Shown: positions 1 through 6,843 of the stretch, piece after piece
How the letters are laid out: each line of letters starts with the position of its first letter
Position numbering within the stretch: the first letter of the stretch is position 1
Assembly (NCBI GenBank): GCA_025463965.1
Contig: JAODBN010000053.1
Location: forward strand, 1-13,269
Source: Acidimicrobiaceae bacterium
Lineage (GTDB): Bacteria; Actinomycetota; Acidimicrobiia; Acidimicrobiales; Bog-793
Direction: 5' to 3'
DNA length: 13,269 bases
Position numbers and translations under genes: made by a program
Notes under the pieces: model-generated
Seen by the model: the letters and a program-made list of their open reading frames with translations, nothing else
What the model was told of the DNA's origin: nothing
Databases searched by the model: none

Positions 1-761
1 AGATAGTCGAGATTGAAGCGCTCCTTGCCCGTCGACTTCGGCGCGGAGAGCGCGAAGTAGGGATCGTCGAGCAGCGCGTCCAGCAGTGCCCCGTCGATCT
101 CGCCCCCCGCCGCGCGCCGTCCGTCACGGTCGAAGCGCTCGGCACCGCCCGTGAGCCGGTCGAGCGCCGCGTCCATGAGGGCGTTGGCCGGGCCGATGTC
201 GAAGGCGACCGGGTCGCGTCCGCCGCCAAGCACCGTGACATTGGCAATCCCGCCGAGATTGAGCGCGCCGCGCACCACGCCCGGAGGGGGCGCCAGCAAC
301 AGCACATCCAGCAGGCTGGCGAGCGGTGCTCCCTGGCCTCCTGCGGCGATGTCCCGGTTGCGGACGTCGTGGACCACCGTCGCGCCGGTCGCCTCGGCGA
401 TCCAGGCCGGTTCGCCGAGCTGGAGCGTGCCGAGCGCCCGGCTGCCCTCGACCCAGTGGAACACGGTCTGGCCGTGGGAGCAGACGACGTCGGGCGGAGC
501 GCCGCCCACCTCTCGGGCGAGCTCTGCGGCAACGGCGCCGAAGTGCTGGCCGATCGCCACGTCCAGCTTGCACACCGCCTCCATCGTCGTGGCGGCAGGC
601 GGCAAGGTTGCGGCGATCGCCGATCGCAGCTGCTCGGGATAAGGGACCGAGCGATGGACCACCACCTCGCCCAACAGGGTGTCCCCGTTCTGGTCGATAT
701 CCGCCAGCACCGCCTCGACCGCGTCGAAGGAGGTGCCCGAGATCATGCCGATCACTCGCAC
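1..761 (-). CDS. anmK: Anhydro-N-acetylmuramic acid kinase (AnmK), C-terminus cut by window edge
   Basis: AnmK uses ATP and water to open and phosphorylate 1,6-anhydro-MurNAc, giving MurNAc-6-phosphate in the cytoplasm; this is the entry step for recycled murein sugar. The 253 visible residues carry the family landmarks in order: the N-terminal phosphate-binding motif (IGMISGTSFDA, residues 4-14), SHGQT (95-99), HDVRNRDIAAGGQGAPL (131-147), NLGGIAN (168-174), FDIGPANALMD (187-197) with D188 in the place of the catalytic Asp, and a KSTGKERF segment near 242-249. Family members are about 370 residues, so roughly a third lies outside the window. The GTG start at 761 has a GGAGGG ribosome site at 767-772, five bases away. 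It lies 58 bases after the dppC-like gene on the same strand, probably as the last visible member of the transporter operon. The usual DG after GTS-hydrophobic is DA here, a mild deviation. Identification is secure. Confidence 0.95.
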   Translation of the reverse strand, partial: MRVIGMISGTSFDAVEAVLADIDQNGDTLLGEVVVHRSVPYPEQLRSAIAATLPPAATTMEAVCKLDVAIGQHFGAVAAELAREVGGAPPDVVCSHGQTVFHWVEGSRALGTLQLGEPAWIAEATGATVVHDVRNRDIAAGGQGAPLASLLDVLLLAPPPGVVRGALNLGGIANVTVLGGGRDPVAFDIGPANALMDAALDRLTGGAERFDRDGRRAAGGEIDGALLDALLDDPYFALSAPKSTGKERFNLDY

Positions 762-819
762 AAGAGCCCTCCGAGGTCCGAGATGGTTCCCGACCGTGCC
801 GTGCGGCCCATGCTCGCGC

Positions 820-1725
820 TCACCGGCGACGGGTCCGAGGGTCAACGGCATCGCGCAGGCCGTCGCCGAGGAGGTTGAAACCGATCACCGCGACCACGAT
901 CGCCAGCGACGGAGCGGCGAGTGTCCACCACGCGGTGCTCGCGAGGCTCCCGGACTGGGCCACCATCTCGCCGAGCGAGGCCGTCGGGGGTGGCGGCCCG
1001 AGCCCGAGGAAGCTGAGGCTCGCCTCGGCGAGGACCGACCAGGCGAGCGCCAGGCTGACCTGGACCGAGAGAACGCCGGCGATGTTCGGCAGGATGTGAC
1101 GGAACAGCAGACGACCTTGGGAGAAGCCGAGCACCCTCCCGGCGCGGACGTAACCCGACTCGCGAAGCGCAAGCACCGGGCCGCGCACCACCCGCACGAA
1201 GATCGGGATGTAGCCGATGCCGATGGCGAGCGCACTGTTCAGCCAGCCGGCACCGAGCGCGGCGACAACCGCCAGACCGAGGAGGATCGCCGGGATGGCG
1301 AACATCATGTCGGTGATCCGCATGATCACTGCCGAGACGTAACGCCCAAGGAATCCGGCGATGACCCCCGCCACGGTGCCGACGACCCCAGCGATGAGCA
1401 CAGCCAGCCCGGCGATCTCGAGAGAGACGCCGAGCCCGTCGAGAACCAGGGAGACGATGTCCCGCCCGAACTGGTCGGTCCCGAAGGGGTGAGCAAGGCT
1501 CGGCGACTTGAGGACCGTCGCCGGGTTCTGGAAGGTGGGTGAGTAGGGCGTTCCGCCGAAGGCGGCCGCGATGGCCGCGATCACGACGAGCCCCACGAGG
1601 ATGAGGCCGGCCCGGCCGTTCGGGCTCCGCCAGAGCGCGCTGAGGAGCCCCTGTCGCCGTGCGGTGACGTCGCTCTCCTCCTCCGCCTCGGTGGGGAGCA
1701 CGAGCTCGGGATCAGCGAGCGTCAT
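820..1725 (-). CDS. Peptide ABC transporter permease, DppC/OppC type
   Basis: This is an inner-membrane permease subunit of a peptide-type (PepT family) ABC importer, 301 residues. It has a charged cytoplasmic N-terminus, a first membrane span near residues 39-57, and the DppC hallmark FGTDQFGRD (81-89). Further hydrophobic spans lie near 101-124, 140-160, 163-183, 217-241 and 266-288. The ATPase-contacting EAA loop is at about 189-214 (ESGYVRAGRVLGF...HILPN). The ATG start overlaps the stop of the upstream dppB-like gene as ATGA (1722-1725), indicating translational coupling, so I prefer it over longer in-frame extensions. The neighbours (anmK, murein-sugar enzymes, dipeptide epimerase) suggest peptides or muropeptides as substrate, which is inference. 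The matching ATPases are not in the window. The family is certain; the substrate is not. Confidence 0.93.
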   Translation of the reverse strand: MTLADPELVLPTEAEEESDVTARRQGLLSALWRSPNGRAGLILVGLVVIAAIAAAFGGTPYSPTFQNPATVLKSPSLAHPFGTDQFGRDIVSLVLDGLGVSLEIAGLAVLIAGVVGTVAGVIAGFLGRYVSAVIMRITDMMFAIPAILLGLAVVAALGAGWLNSALAIGIGYIPIFVRVVRGPVLALRESGYVRAGRVLGFSQGRLLFRHILPNIAGVLSVQVSLALAWSVLAEASLSFLGLGPPPPTASLGEMVAQSGSLASTAWWTLAAPSLAIVVAVIGFNLLGDGLRDAVDPRTRRR

Positions 1726-2666
1726 CGGGTCCGTGACCGCGGGTCGATGACGTTGTAGGCGACGTCCACCAGCATGTTCACGACGACGAAACCGGTGGCG
1801 AAGATCAACGTGACGCTCTGGACCACCGGGAAGTCCCGGTTGTTGATCGAGGTGACGAGCAGTCGACCGAGCCCGGGGAGCACGAAGATCTGCTCCACGA
1901 TCACCGTCCCGCCAAGCAGGTAGCCGAGCTGGATGCCGGACATCGTGACGATGGGCACGAGGGCGTTCAAGAACAGATGCTTCCAGGTCACCGTGGCACG
2001 CCGGAGCCCTTTGCCACGGGCCGTGCGGACATAGCTCTGGCTCGCGACCTCGAGCATGGCGGCACGCGTCGTGCGCATCAACGCCGCCGCGATCCCAAGG
2101 CTCAGGGTCAGCGCCGGGAAGAAGACCTGCTGGAGGTTGAGCCACGGATTTCCGCTCAGCGAGGCGAAGGACTCAGACGACGGGAAGTAGTGGAACAGCG
2201 AGGCCAGCGCGGTGACGAGCCCGGTTCCGATCACGAAGCTCGGGATGCCGAGGCCGATCACCGACACCCCTTGGCCCACGCCGTCGACGAGGCGCCCGGG
2301 ACGCAACGCCCCGAACACCCCGAACAGGACCCCGATGAGGAGCCCGAGGATCATCGCAAGGACCGAGAGCTCGAGGGTCACGGGGAGCGCCGAGCCGACG
2401 AGGGAGGCGACCGAGGTGCGGGAGGAGAGCGACACCCCGAGGTTTCCTGAAAGCGTCGAGGCGAGCCACGAGCCGTACTGCTGGATCACCGGCTGGCCGA
2501 TGCCGTAGTAGTGGTCGAGGGCCACCGTCTGGGCATGAGTGAGCAGACCCGCGCTCACCCCGAGCGAGCTCGTGAGGGCGTTGCCCGGCAGCAGCCGGAG
2601 AACCAAGAAGATGATGATCGAGACCCCGAACAGGGTGAGGAGCATGCTCCCCAGGCGTCGGGCCAC
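1722..2666 (-). CDS. Peptide ABC transporter permease, DppB/OppB type
   Basis: This is the partner permease of the dppC-like gene, 314 residues from the chosen start. The N-terminus matches the family: RRLGSMLLTLFGVSIIIF forms the first span, followed by an LRLLPGN motif near 23-29. Other spans lie near 96-119, 133-157, 182-197, 233-256 and 282-303. The EAA loop is at about 206-238, and the chain ends in the typical NVIDPR. The start is uncertain. GTG at 2666 gives a standard-length N-terminus but has no clear ribosome site. TTG at 2678 adds four residues and has a GGGGG tract five bases upstream. ATG at 2645 shortens the first span. All three lie after the hairpin at 2703-2736, so the gene is translated separately from the binding-protein gene. 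The stop overlaps the dppC start. Confidence 0.92.
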   Translation of the reverse strand: MARRLGSMLLTLFGVSIIIFLVLRLLPGNALTSSLGVSAGLLTHAQTVALDHYYGIGQPVIQQYGSWLASTLSGNLGVSLSSRTSVASLVGSALPVTLELSVLAMILGLLIGVLFGVFGALRPGRLVDGVGQGVSVIGLGIPSFVIGTGLVTALASLFHYFPSSESFASLSGNPWLNLQQVFFPALTLSLGIAAALMRTTRAAMLEVASQSYVRTARGKGLRRATVTWKHLFLNALVPIVTMSGIQLGYLLGGTVIVEQIFVLPGLGRLLVTSINNRDFPVVQSVTLIFATGFVVVNMLVDVAYNVIDPRSRTR

Positions 2667-2702
2667 CGCCAGCAGCAACGGGACCCCCGGCCGATGACGG
2701 CG

Positions 2703-2736
2703 AGGGCCCGCCGACGCAAGCGCGTCGGCGGGCCCT
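2703..2736 (-). terminator. Perfect 15-bp hairpin between binding-protein and permease genes
   Basis: AGGGCCCGCCGACGC (2703-2717) and its exact reverse complement (2722-2736) are separated by a four-base loop. The hairpin begins 22 bases after the binding-protein stop and ends 25-37 bases before the likely dppB starts. Neither strand shows a T-run after it, so it is not a classical intrinsic terminator. More likely it is a partial terminator, or a 3'-end stabilising structure that lets the binding protein be made in excess over the permeases, as known for the malE-malF intergenic repeat. The inverted repeat is seen directly; the role is inferred. Confidence 0.7.
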
Positions 2737-2758
2737 CCGTCAGTCAGGATGGTGGTGC

Positions 2759-4309
2759 TCAGGAGACCGTGGTCGACCGCAGGCTCTGCAGGGACCGGGT
2801 CGGCGTAATGGTGAACCCTTGCACGCCCTTGCCGAGGGCCGCATAGTCGAAGCTGTCGAAGAGCCAGATCCACACGGCGTTCGAAGTCAGGTTGGACGAC
2901 AGCGAGTTGAACACCCGCTGCTGGCTGGCGGTCGACGTGGCCGCGTCACCTTGCACGAGCAGCTTCTGCAGCGCCGAGGAGCTGTAGCCCGCCGGGACCC
3001 CGAGGTTGGCGCCCGTGCCGAAGTAGCGGAAGTACATCGTGTACGGGTTGGGGTCGGCGCCGTTCTCGGCGAAGGCCGCCTGGAAGTTGCCCTTCAGCCA
3101 GTCCTGGATGTAGGCGTCGCCCGCCAGGTTCTGGATGCTCATCTTGATCCCCACCTGAGCGAGCTGGGACTGCACGGCGATCGCCTGGGCGGCGCTCGTC
3201 GGGTCCAGGTCGGTGGAGGTGATGGCGGTGAAGGAGAAGCCCGAGGGGTCACCCGCGGCTTGCAGGGCTGCCTTGGCCTTGGTCAGGTCTGGGGTCGGGC
3301 ACAGCGCAGACACCGGCTTGGTGGCGAACTGCCCGACGGGGACGGGGCCGACGACCTGGCCCTGGCCGAAGACGGCGTCGCCGAGCACCTGCTTGCGGTT
3401 GACGGCGCAGGCGATCGCCCGACGGTTGTTGACGTTGGCGAGCGGCCCGGTCTTGTCCTGCAGCATGAGGGCCCGGTACGACAGGTCGAGGACCTTGTCC
3501 ACCTTGAACGAGGAGGGCAGGTGGTTCGCGACCTGGGGCTGGGTCAACAGGCCGAGCTGAACGCTGTTGGCCTCGAGGGCCGAGGCGATCGACTGCTCCG
3601 ACGGGATGGTCTCGAACTTGACCGTGGGAAGCGTGACTTTGCCGCCCCAGTAGCTCCCGTTGGCCTTCACGACGAAGCTGTTGCCGGGGCTCCAGCTCGA
3701 GAAGGCGAAGGGCCCGGTGCCGTCGGGCTTTTTGGCGAGGGTTCCGGCGGCGATCGCCTTTGTCGAGAGCATCGACAGGTTCTGCGACGTCAGGCCGGAG
3801 AGAATCGAGGAGTCAGGGCGGCTCAGCACGAGCTTCACGGCGTTCGGGCCCTCGGGGACGACGGCCGTCACGGTGGAGAGGAACGAAGCCGACGCGTCAC
3901 CGGTCTTTGGCGCCTGTACCCGCTTCAGCGAGGCGACGACGTCGGCCGAGTTGAAGGTGGTGCCGTCGTCGAACTTGACGCCCTTGCGGAGCTGGAAGGT
4001 CAGCACCTTGCCCCCGTTGGAGAACGTCCAGCTGGTGGCGAGGTCGGGGACGACCTGGAGCTTCTGGTTGAACTGGACCAGCTGGTCGTAGATGAGGCCA
4101 AGTGCTTGGAAGTCCAAGAAGTTGGTGATCACGTCCGGGTCGAGCTTCTGCACGCTCGAGGTGTTGGCGACGACGAAGTTCCCCGACTTCGCGTGGCGGA
4201 CGGTGGCCGGCCTTGCCGCCCCCGAGGCCGGCAGTGCGCTGAGCGCCCCCGCCAAGCCACCGATGGCGACAATTGCGGTGACACCACGGACAAGGTTCTT
4301 CTGGCCCAA
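2759..4309 (-). CDS. Extracellular solute-binding protein, family 5 (peptide type)
   Basis: This is the substrate receptor of the peptide ABC importer, 516 residues, in the SBP_bac_5 (DppA/OppA/MppA) family. The N-terminus is a Sec-type signal: K4 and R8, then a hydrophobic stretch at about 9-26 and a cleavage site near SGA-AR (29-33). The mature part has the family pattern LDPDVITNF...LIYDQLVQFN...VVPDLATSW (56-94) and LRKGVKFDDGTTFNSADVVASLKR (107-130). There is no cysteine in the first 60 residues, so no lipobox, which is unusual for a Gram-positive binding protein. I chose TTG at 4309 because GGGAGG (4318-4323) sits eight bases upstream; GTG at 4318 overlaps that site. It is first in the leftward operon behind a good promoter. 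Family 5 binds di- and oligopeptides but also murein tripeptide and sugars, so the ligand is unproven; context favours a murein peptide. Confidence 0.92.
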   Translation of the reverse strand: MGQKNLVRGVTAIVAIGGLAGALSALPASGAARPATVRHAKSGNFVVANTSSVQKLDPDVITNFLDFQALGLIYDQLVQFNQKLQVVPDLATSWTFSNGGKVLTFQLRKGVKFDDGTTFNSADVVASLKRVQAPKTGDASASFLSTVTAVVPEGPNAVKLVLSRPDSSILSGLTSQNLSMLSTKAIAAGTLAKKPDGTGPFAFSSWSPGNSFVVKANGSYWGGKVTLPTVKFETIPSEQSIASALEANSVQLGLLTQPQVANHLPSSFKVDKVLDLSYRALMLQDKTGPLANVNNRRAIACAVNRKQVLGDAVFGQGQVVGPVPVGQFATKPVSALCPTPDLTKAKAALQAAGDPSGFSFTAITSTDLDPTSAAQAIAVQSQLAQVGIKMSIQNLAGDAYIQDWLKGNFQAAFAENGADPNPYTMYFRYFGTGANLGVPAGYSSSALQKLLVQGDAATSTASQQRVFNSLSSNLTSNAVWIWLFDSFDYAALGKGVQGFTITPTRSLQSLRSTTVS

Positions 4310-4317
4310 GGGGACCA

Positions 4318-4323
4318 CCTCCC
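4318..4323 (-). promoter_or_regulatory. Ribosome binding site fixing the TTG start of the binding protein
   Basis: GGGAGG on the minus strand is eight bases before TTG at 4309. The in-frame GTG at 4318 overlaps this site and so cannot use it. This decides the unusual TTG start and gives a signal peptide of normal length. Confidence 0.7.
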
Positions 4324-4339
4324 GATCGCTGTTGTGGTG

Positions 4340-4368
4340 AGGGTAGGACCCCAGAATGGTCCGGTCAA
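4340..4368 (-). promoter_or_regulatory. Probable sigma-70-type promoter of the binding-protein operon
   Basis: On the minus strand, TTGACC (4368-4363) and TACCCT (4345-4340) are separated by exactly 17 bases. The -35 box is near consensus and the -10 box fits the TAnnnT form usual in actinobacteria. Transcription would begin near 4333, leaving a leader of about 24 bases with the GGGAGG ribosome site before the TTG start at 4309. The spacer holds a small inverted repeat GGACC-N7-GGTCC (4346-4362), which could be an operator half. Confidence 0.65.
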
Positions 4369-4440
4369 GTCGCTCTTCACTAGGCGGTACCGTCACCTGA
4401 GAGACGCCGTGACGACATCTAGTCGAAACATCAGGGGGAC

Positions 4441-4475
4441 GTTGACCGTTTGTCGCCCTGATTGGTACGGTCAAC
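4441..4475 (+). promoter_or_regulatory. Rightward promoter overlapped by a 9-bp inverted repeat (candidate operator)
   Basis: GTTGACCGT (4441-4449) and ACGGTCAAC (4467-4475) are perfect reverse complements with a 17-base spacer. The left arm contains a -35 box TTGACC (4442-4447). The right arm overlaps a possible -10 box TACGGT (4466-4471) at 18-base spacing. A regulator bound to both arms would block this promoter, consistent with autoregulation by the gene that follows. The right arm also contains a TTGACC facing left, so part of the symmetry could reflect two overlapping divergent promoters instead. The inverted repeat is seen; the function is inferred. Confidence 0.5.
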
Positions 4476-4501
4476 AGGTCGTGTCAGGAAGCCGAGCCAA
4501 C

Positions 4502-5764
4502 GTGTCCCAGCCCGCGGTGTCGGTGGACGGTGCCGGCCGGCCGAAGTACCTGCAACTGCGCGACCTGCTGCTCGAGGTGGTGCGCGAATTGCCGCCGGGC
4601 GCGATGGTCCCCACCGAGCGCGAGCTGTGTGAACGATTCGCGGTCTCCCGCTCGACGGTCCGCCATGCCCTCGACCGCTTGGAGGCCGAGCAGCGGATCT
4701 ACCGCCGCCAAGGGAGCGGCACCTTCGTCGCCGAGCCGAAGATCGAGCAGCCCCTCGAGCTGACGAGCCATACCGAGTACATGCGCGCACGGGGACTGCG
4801 GCCGGGCTCCAAGCTGATCGACGTCAGCCGGACGACGGCCGACTCCGAGGTCTCCACGATGCTCGGCCTCCCGGAAAACGGCGAGGCGCTTCGCATCGAG
4901 CGGGTCCGCCTCGCCGACGGCGAGCCGCTCGCGCTCGAGACCCTCTTCCTCGACGCCGACCGCTTCGATGGGATCGCCCTCGCGTTTGATGAGAACCAAT
5001 CCCTCTACCAGCTCCTACGCTCGCGCTACGGGGTGGAACTCGCCACCGCGGAGGAGACCATCGAGGCGGTGCTCGCGGACGAGCGCGAGAGCGAGCTGCT
5101 CGGCACTGCTCCCGGGGTGCCGCTTCTGCGGCTCTCCCGCCAGAGCCGCGACGCTGAGGGGCGGCCCGTCGAGTTCGTGCGCTCCCTCTACCGGGCGGAC
5201 CGCTTCCGCTTCCGGACCCGTCTCGAGCGCTCCGCCCTGGTGCCACCGCCGAGCCGCGCTGCCCAGCTTCGAGCCGGCACCCCTGAGGACGCCGGCGGCC
5301 TTGCCGCTGTCTTCGTTGCCGCCTGGCGCCAGGCCTATCCCGGCATCGTGCCCGACGCCGTGCTGGACGGCCTCGACGAGGAAGAGATCGCCGACTGGCT
5401 GCGCACGCTTGTGGCTTCTCCCGGAGCCACAACGACCGTGGCGGAGTCTGCCTCGGGGGTGCTGGTGGGCTTCGCACGCTACGGCGAGGATCCCGAAGAT
5501 CACCGGCGCGGCCACCTGTTCTCCCTGTACGTGTCGCCCGGCGCGGCAAGCCGCGGAGTGGGACGGCTCCTGCTCACCGAGGCGCTCCAGGATTTTCGGG
5601 AGCGCCGGCTCGAGCCGGTCACCTTGTGGGTGTTCGAGGCGAACGAACGGGCGAAGAGGCTGTACCAGGCGTTCGGCTTCGTGGAGGACGGGGCACGGCG
5701 GACCGAGCCCGAGTACGGGTCCGAGGAGGTCCGGCTGTGCCGCAGCGCCCGGACGCTCACGTGA
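4502..5764 (+). CDS. GntR-family (HutC/UTRA) regulator fused to a GNAT acetyltransferase domain
   Basis: This 420-residue chain has three domains. Residues about 14-77 form a GntR winged helix (YLQLRDLLLEVV, VPTERELCERFAVSRSTVRHALDRLEAEQ, then the wing RRQGSGTFV). Residues about 83-243 form a UTRA effector domain, as in NagR/DasR regulators that bind GlcNAc-6-P or GlcN-6-P. Residues about 256-413 form a GNAT domain with the core VSPGAASRGVGRLLL (344-358) and the C-terminal NERAKRLYQAFGF motif (381-393). NagR-type proteins normally stop near 240 residues, so the GNAT half is extra. Its CoA loop lacks the usual leading Arg/Gln (Ala here), though the later glycines remain, so catalysis is plausible but unproven. 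GTG at 4502 has AGGAA 11 bases upstream; GTG at 4481 is an alternative. The stop overlaps the next start (GTGA). It probably controls both divergent units. Domain calls are confident; ligand and acetyl acceptor are not. Confidence 0.9.
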   Translation: MSQPAVSVDGAGRPKYLQLRDLLLEVVRELPPGAMVPTERELCERFAVSRSTVRHALDRLEAEQRIYRRQGSGTFVAEPKIEQPLELTSHTEYMRARGLRPGSKLIDVSRTTADSEVSTMLGLPENGEALRIERVRLADGEPLALETLFLDADRFDGIALAFDENQSLYQLLRSRYGVELATAEETIEAVLADERESELLGTAPGVPLLRLSRQSRDAEGRPVEFVRSLYRADRFRFRTRLERSALVPPPSRAAQLRAGTPEDAGGLAAVFVAAWRQAYPGIVPDAVLDGLDEEEIADWLRTLVASPGATTTVAESASGVLVGFARYGEDPEDHRRGHLFSLYVSPGAASRGVGRLLLTEALQDFRERRLEPVTLWVFEANERAKRLYQAFGFVEDGARRTEPEYGSEEVRLCRSARTLT

Positions 5765-6843
5765 TCGAGCCCGTGGACCGCTCTCGTCTCGTCGTCACCG
5801 TCTCGGACCCCTCCAAGGACACTCGCCGGCTCCTCGGTGCCCTCCAGGAGCTGATTGACGACGGCTTTCCTGCGGGCATCTCGCTCGCCGTCACCGGCCC
5901 GGAGGGCCCGCTCTTCTCCGCCTACGGCGGGAGCGCCTGTCGGGTCGGTGTGCAGATGCCCGTCACCGAGTCCACCTCCTACGACCTCGCCTCGCTAACC
6001 AAGATCGTCTGCACCGTCAGCCTGTTCATGGTGCTCGCAGCTCGGGGCGACTGCGACATCGACGACCCCGTGGCACGGTGGCTGCCCGACTTCCCCCGCA
6101 GCGACACCACCCTCGAGCACCTGTTGACTCACACCTCCGGGTTGATCGCCCACCGCCCCTTTTTCGAATGGCTCGAGGGAAGGCAGGCCATCGAGGCCGC
6201 CGTCTATGCCGAGGCCACTAACTCTGTGCCGGCGGGTCAGGTCTGCTACTCCGACCTGAACTTCATGCTGCTCGGCTGGGCGCTCGAGGCTAGCGGTCGG
6301 GAAAGCCTCGACCAGCTCTTCTCGAGGCACGTCGCCCGTTCCCTCGGCATGACGCACACGGGCTTTCGCCCCGAGCACCGCGAGGACACCGCCGCGACCG
6401 AGCTCGACGGCGACCAGCGCAGGACCCCGGGCCTTGTCTGGGGAGAGGTCCACGACGGCAATGCGTTCGCCCTCGGGGGAGTCTCCGGGCACGCCGGGCT
6501 GTTCGCCCCCCTGTCCGACCTCGTGCTGTTCGCCCGGCAGCTGCTCGCACCCGACGGCCGCGTGTTCGACGCCGCCGCGCTCGAGGCGATGTCCGCACGA
6601 CGCGCCGGCACCCAGCCCGACGTTAGGGGCATCGGCTGGCGGCTCGAGCCGGAAGAGTGGGGCGACTGGCCAGAGGCGACCATCTGGCACACCGGGTTCA
6701 CCGGCACCTCGATCTTGTCGTCGCCGCGCGCGGGGATTGCGGTCGTGCTCTTGACCAACGGTGTGCACCCGATCCGGCGCCTCGACGACCAGGCGGCCGT
6801 GCGGGTCCGCATCCACCGCCTCGTCGCGGAGGCCTTCTTGTGA
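5761..6843 (+). CDS. Class C beta-lactamase-fold serine hydrolase, cytoplasmic
   Basis: This is a 360-residue serine hydrolase of the beta-lactamase/penicillin-binding-protein/esterase family. The active-site motifs are SLTK (78-81, nucleophile S78 and K81), YSD within YSDLNF (163-168, the YxN position) and HTG (310-312, the KTG position). The segment GGVSGHAGLF (239-248) is typical of the YbbE-like subgroup, and Bacillus subtilis ybbE lies in the MurNAc-recycling cluster with murQ. No signal peptide or membrane span is visible, so it should act in the cytoplasm. That fits a peptide- or amide-cleaving role on imported or recycled murein fragments better than resistance. The GTG start overlaps the regulator stop (GTGA at 5761-5764), and its own stop overlaps the murQ-nagA start. 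The substrate is unknown; D,D-peptidase, esterase or amidase activity are all possible. Confidence 0.88.
   Translation: MIEPVDRSRLVVTVSDPSKDTRRLLGALQELIDDGFPAGISLAVTGPEGPLFSAYGGSACRVGVQMPVTESTSYDLASLTKIVCTVSLFMVLAARGDCDIDDPVARWLPDFPRSDTTLEHLLTHTSGLIAHRPFFEWLEGRQAIEAAVYAEATNSVPAGQVCYSDLNFMLLGWALEASGRESLDQLFSRHVARSLGMTHTGFRPEHREDTAATELDGDQRRTPGLVWGEVHDGNAFALGGVSGHAGLFAPLSDLVLFARQLLAPDGRVFDAAALEAMSARRAGTQPDVRGIGWRLEPEEWGDWPEATIWHTGFTGTSILSSPRAGIAVVLLTNGVHPIRRLDDQAAVRVRIHRLVAEAFL
6828..6832 (+). promoter_or_regulatory. Ribosome binding site fixing the murQ-nagA start
   Basis: GGAGG lies seven bases before the GTG at 6840, inside the last codons of the upstream hydrolase gene. It is the clearest ribosome site in the rightward operon and supports initiation of the fusion protein at the GTGA overlap instead of at a later codon. 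Confidence 0.75.

Larger units (their letters stand above)
4310..4501. promoter_or_regulatory. Divergent control region between the two operons
   Basis: This 192-base gene-free stretch separates the leftward transporter/anmK unit from the rightward regulator/murQ-nagA unit. It contains a leftward promoter (4340-4368), a rightward promoter with a 9-bp inverted repeat (4441-4475), a palindrome CGGTACCG (4385-4392) and a short inverted repeat CGAC-N5-GTCG around a central CTAG (4413-4425). The element CGGTCAA or its complement occurs three times (4362-4368, 4442-4448, 4468-4474). The first gene to the right is a GntR/UTRA regulator, so this is the obvious place for autoregulation and coordinate control of both units. 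Which element is the operator cannot be decided from sequence. Confidence 0.7.

Noticed and set aside
2757..2873. Upstream extension of the dppB frame to 383 codons
   Set aside because: It would overlap the end of the binding-protein gene and run through the 15-bp hairpin. The extension has no transporter-like sequence, and family N-termini begin at the RRLGSMLL segment.
4413..4425. CGAC-ATCTA-GTCG with a central CTAG, considered as a DasR/NagR operator
   Set aside because: The bases flanking CTAG do not match the GGTCTAGACC-type consensus on either side, so it is listed only as a minor element of the control region.
2819..4480. Long plus-strand open frame upstream of and in frame with the regulator
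   Set aside because: It runs antisense through the solute-binding protein gene and has the Arg/Gly/Val-rich composition of a high-GC shadow frame. The GntR domain begins at normal spacing from the GTG at 4502.
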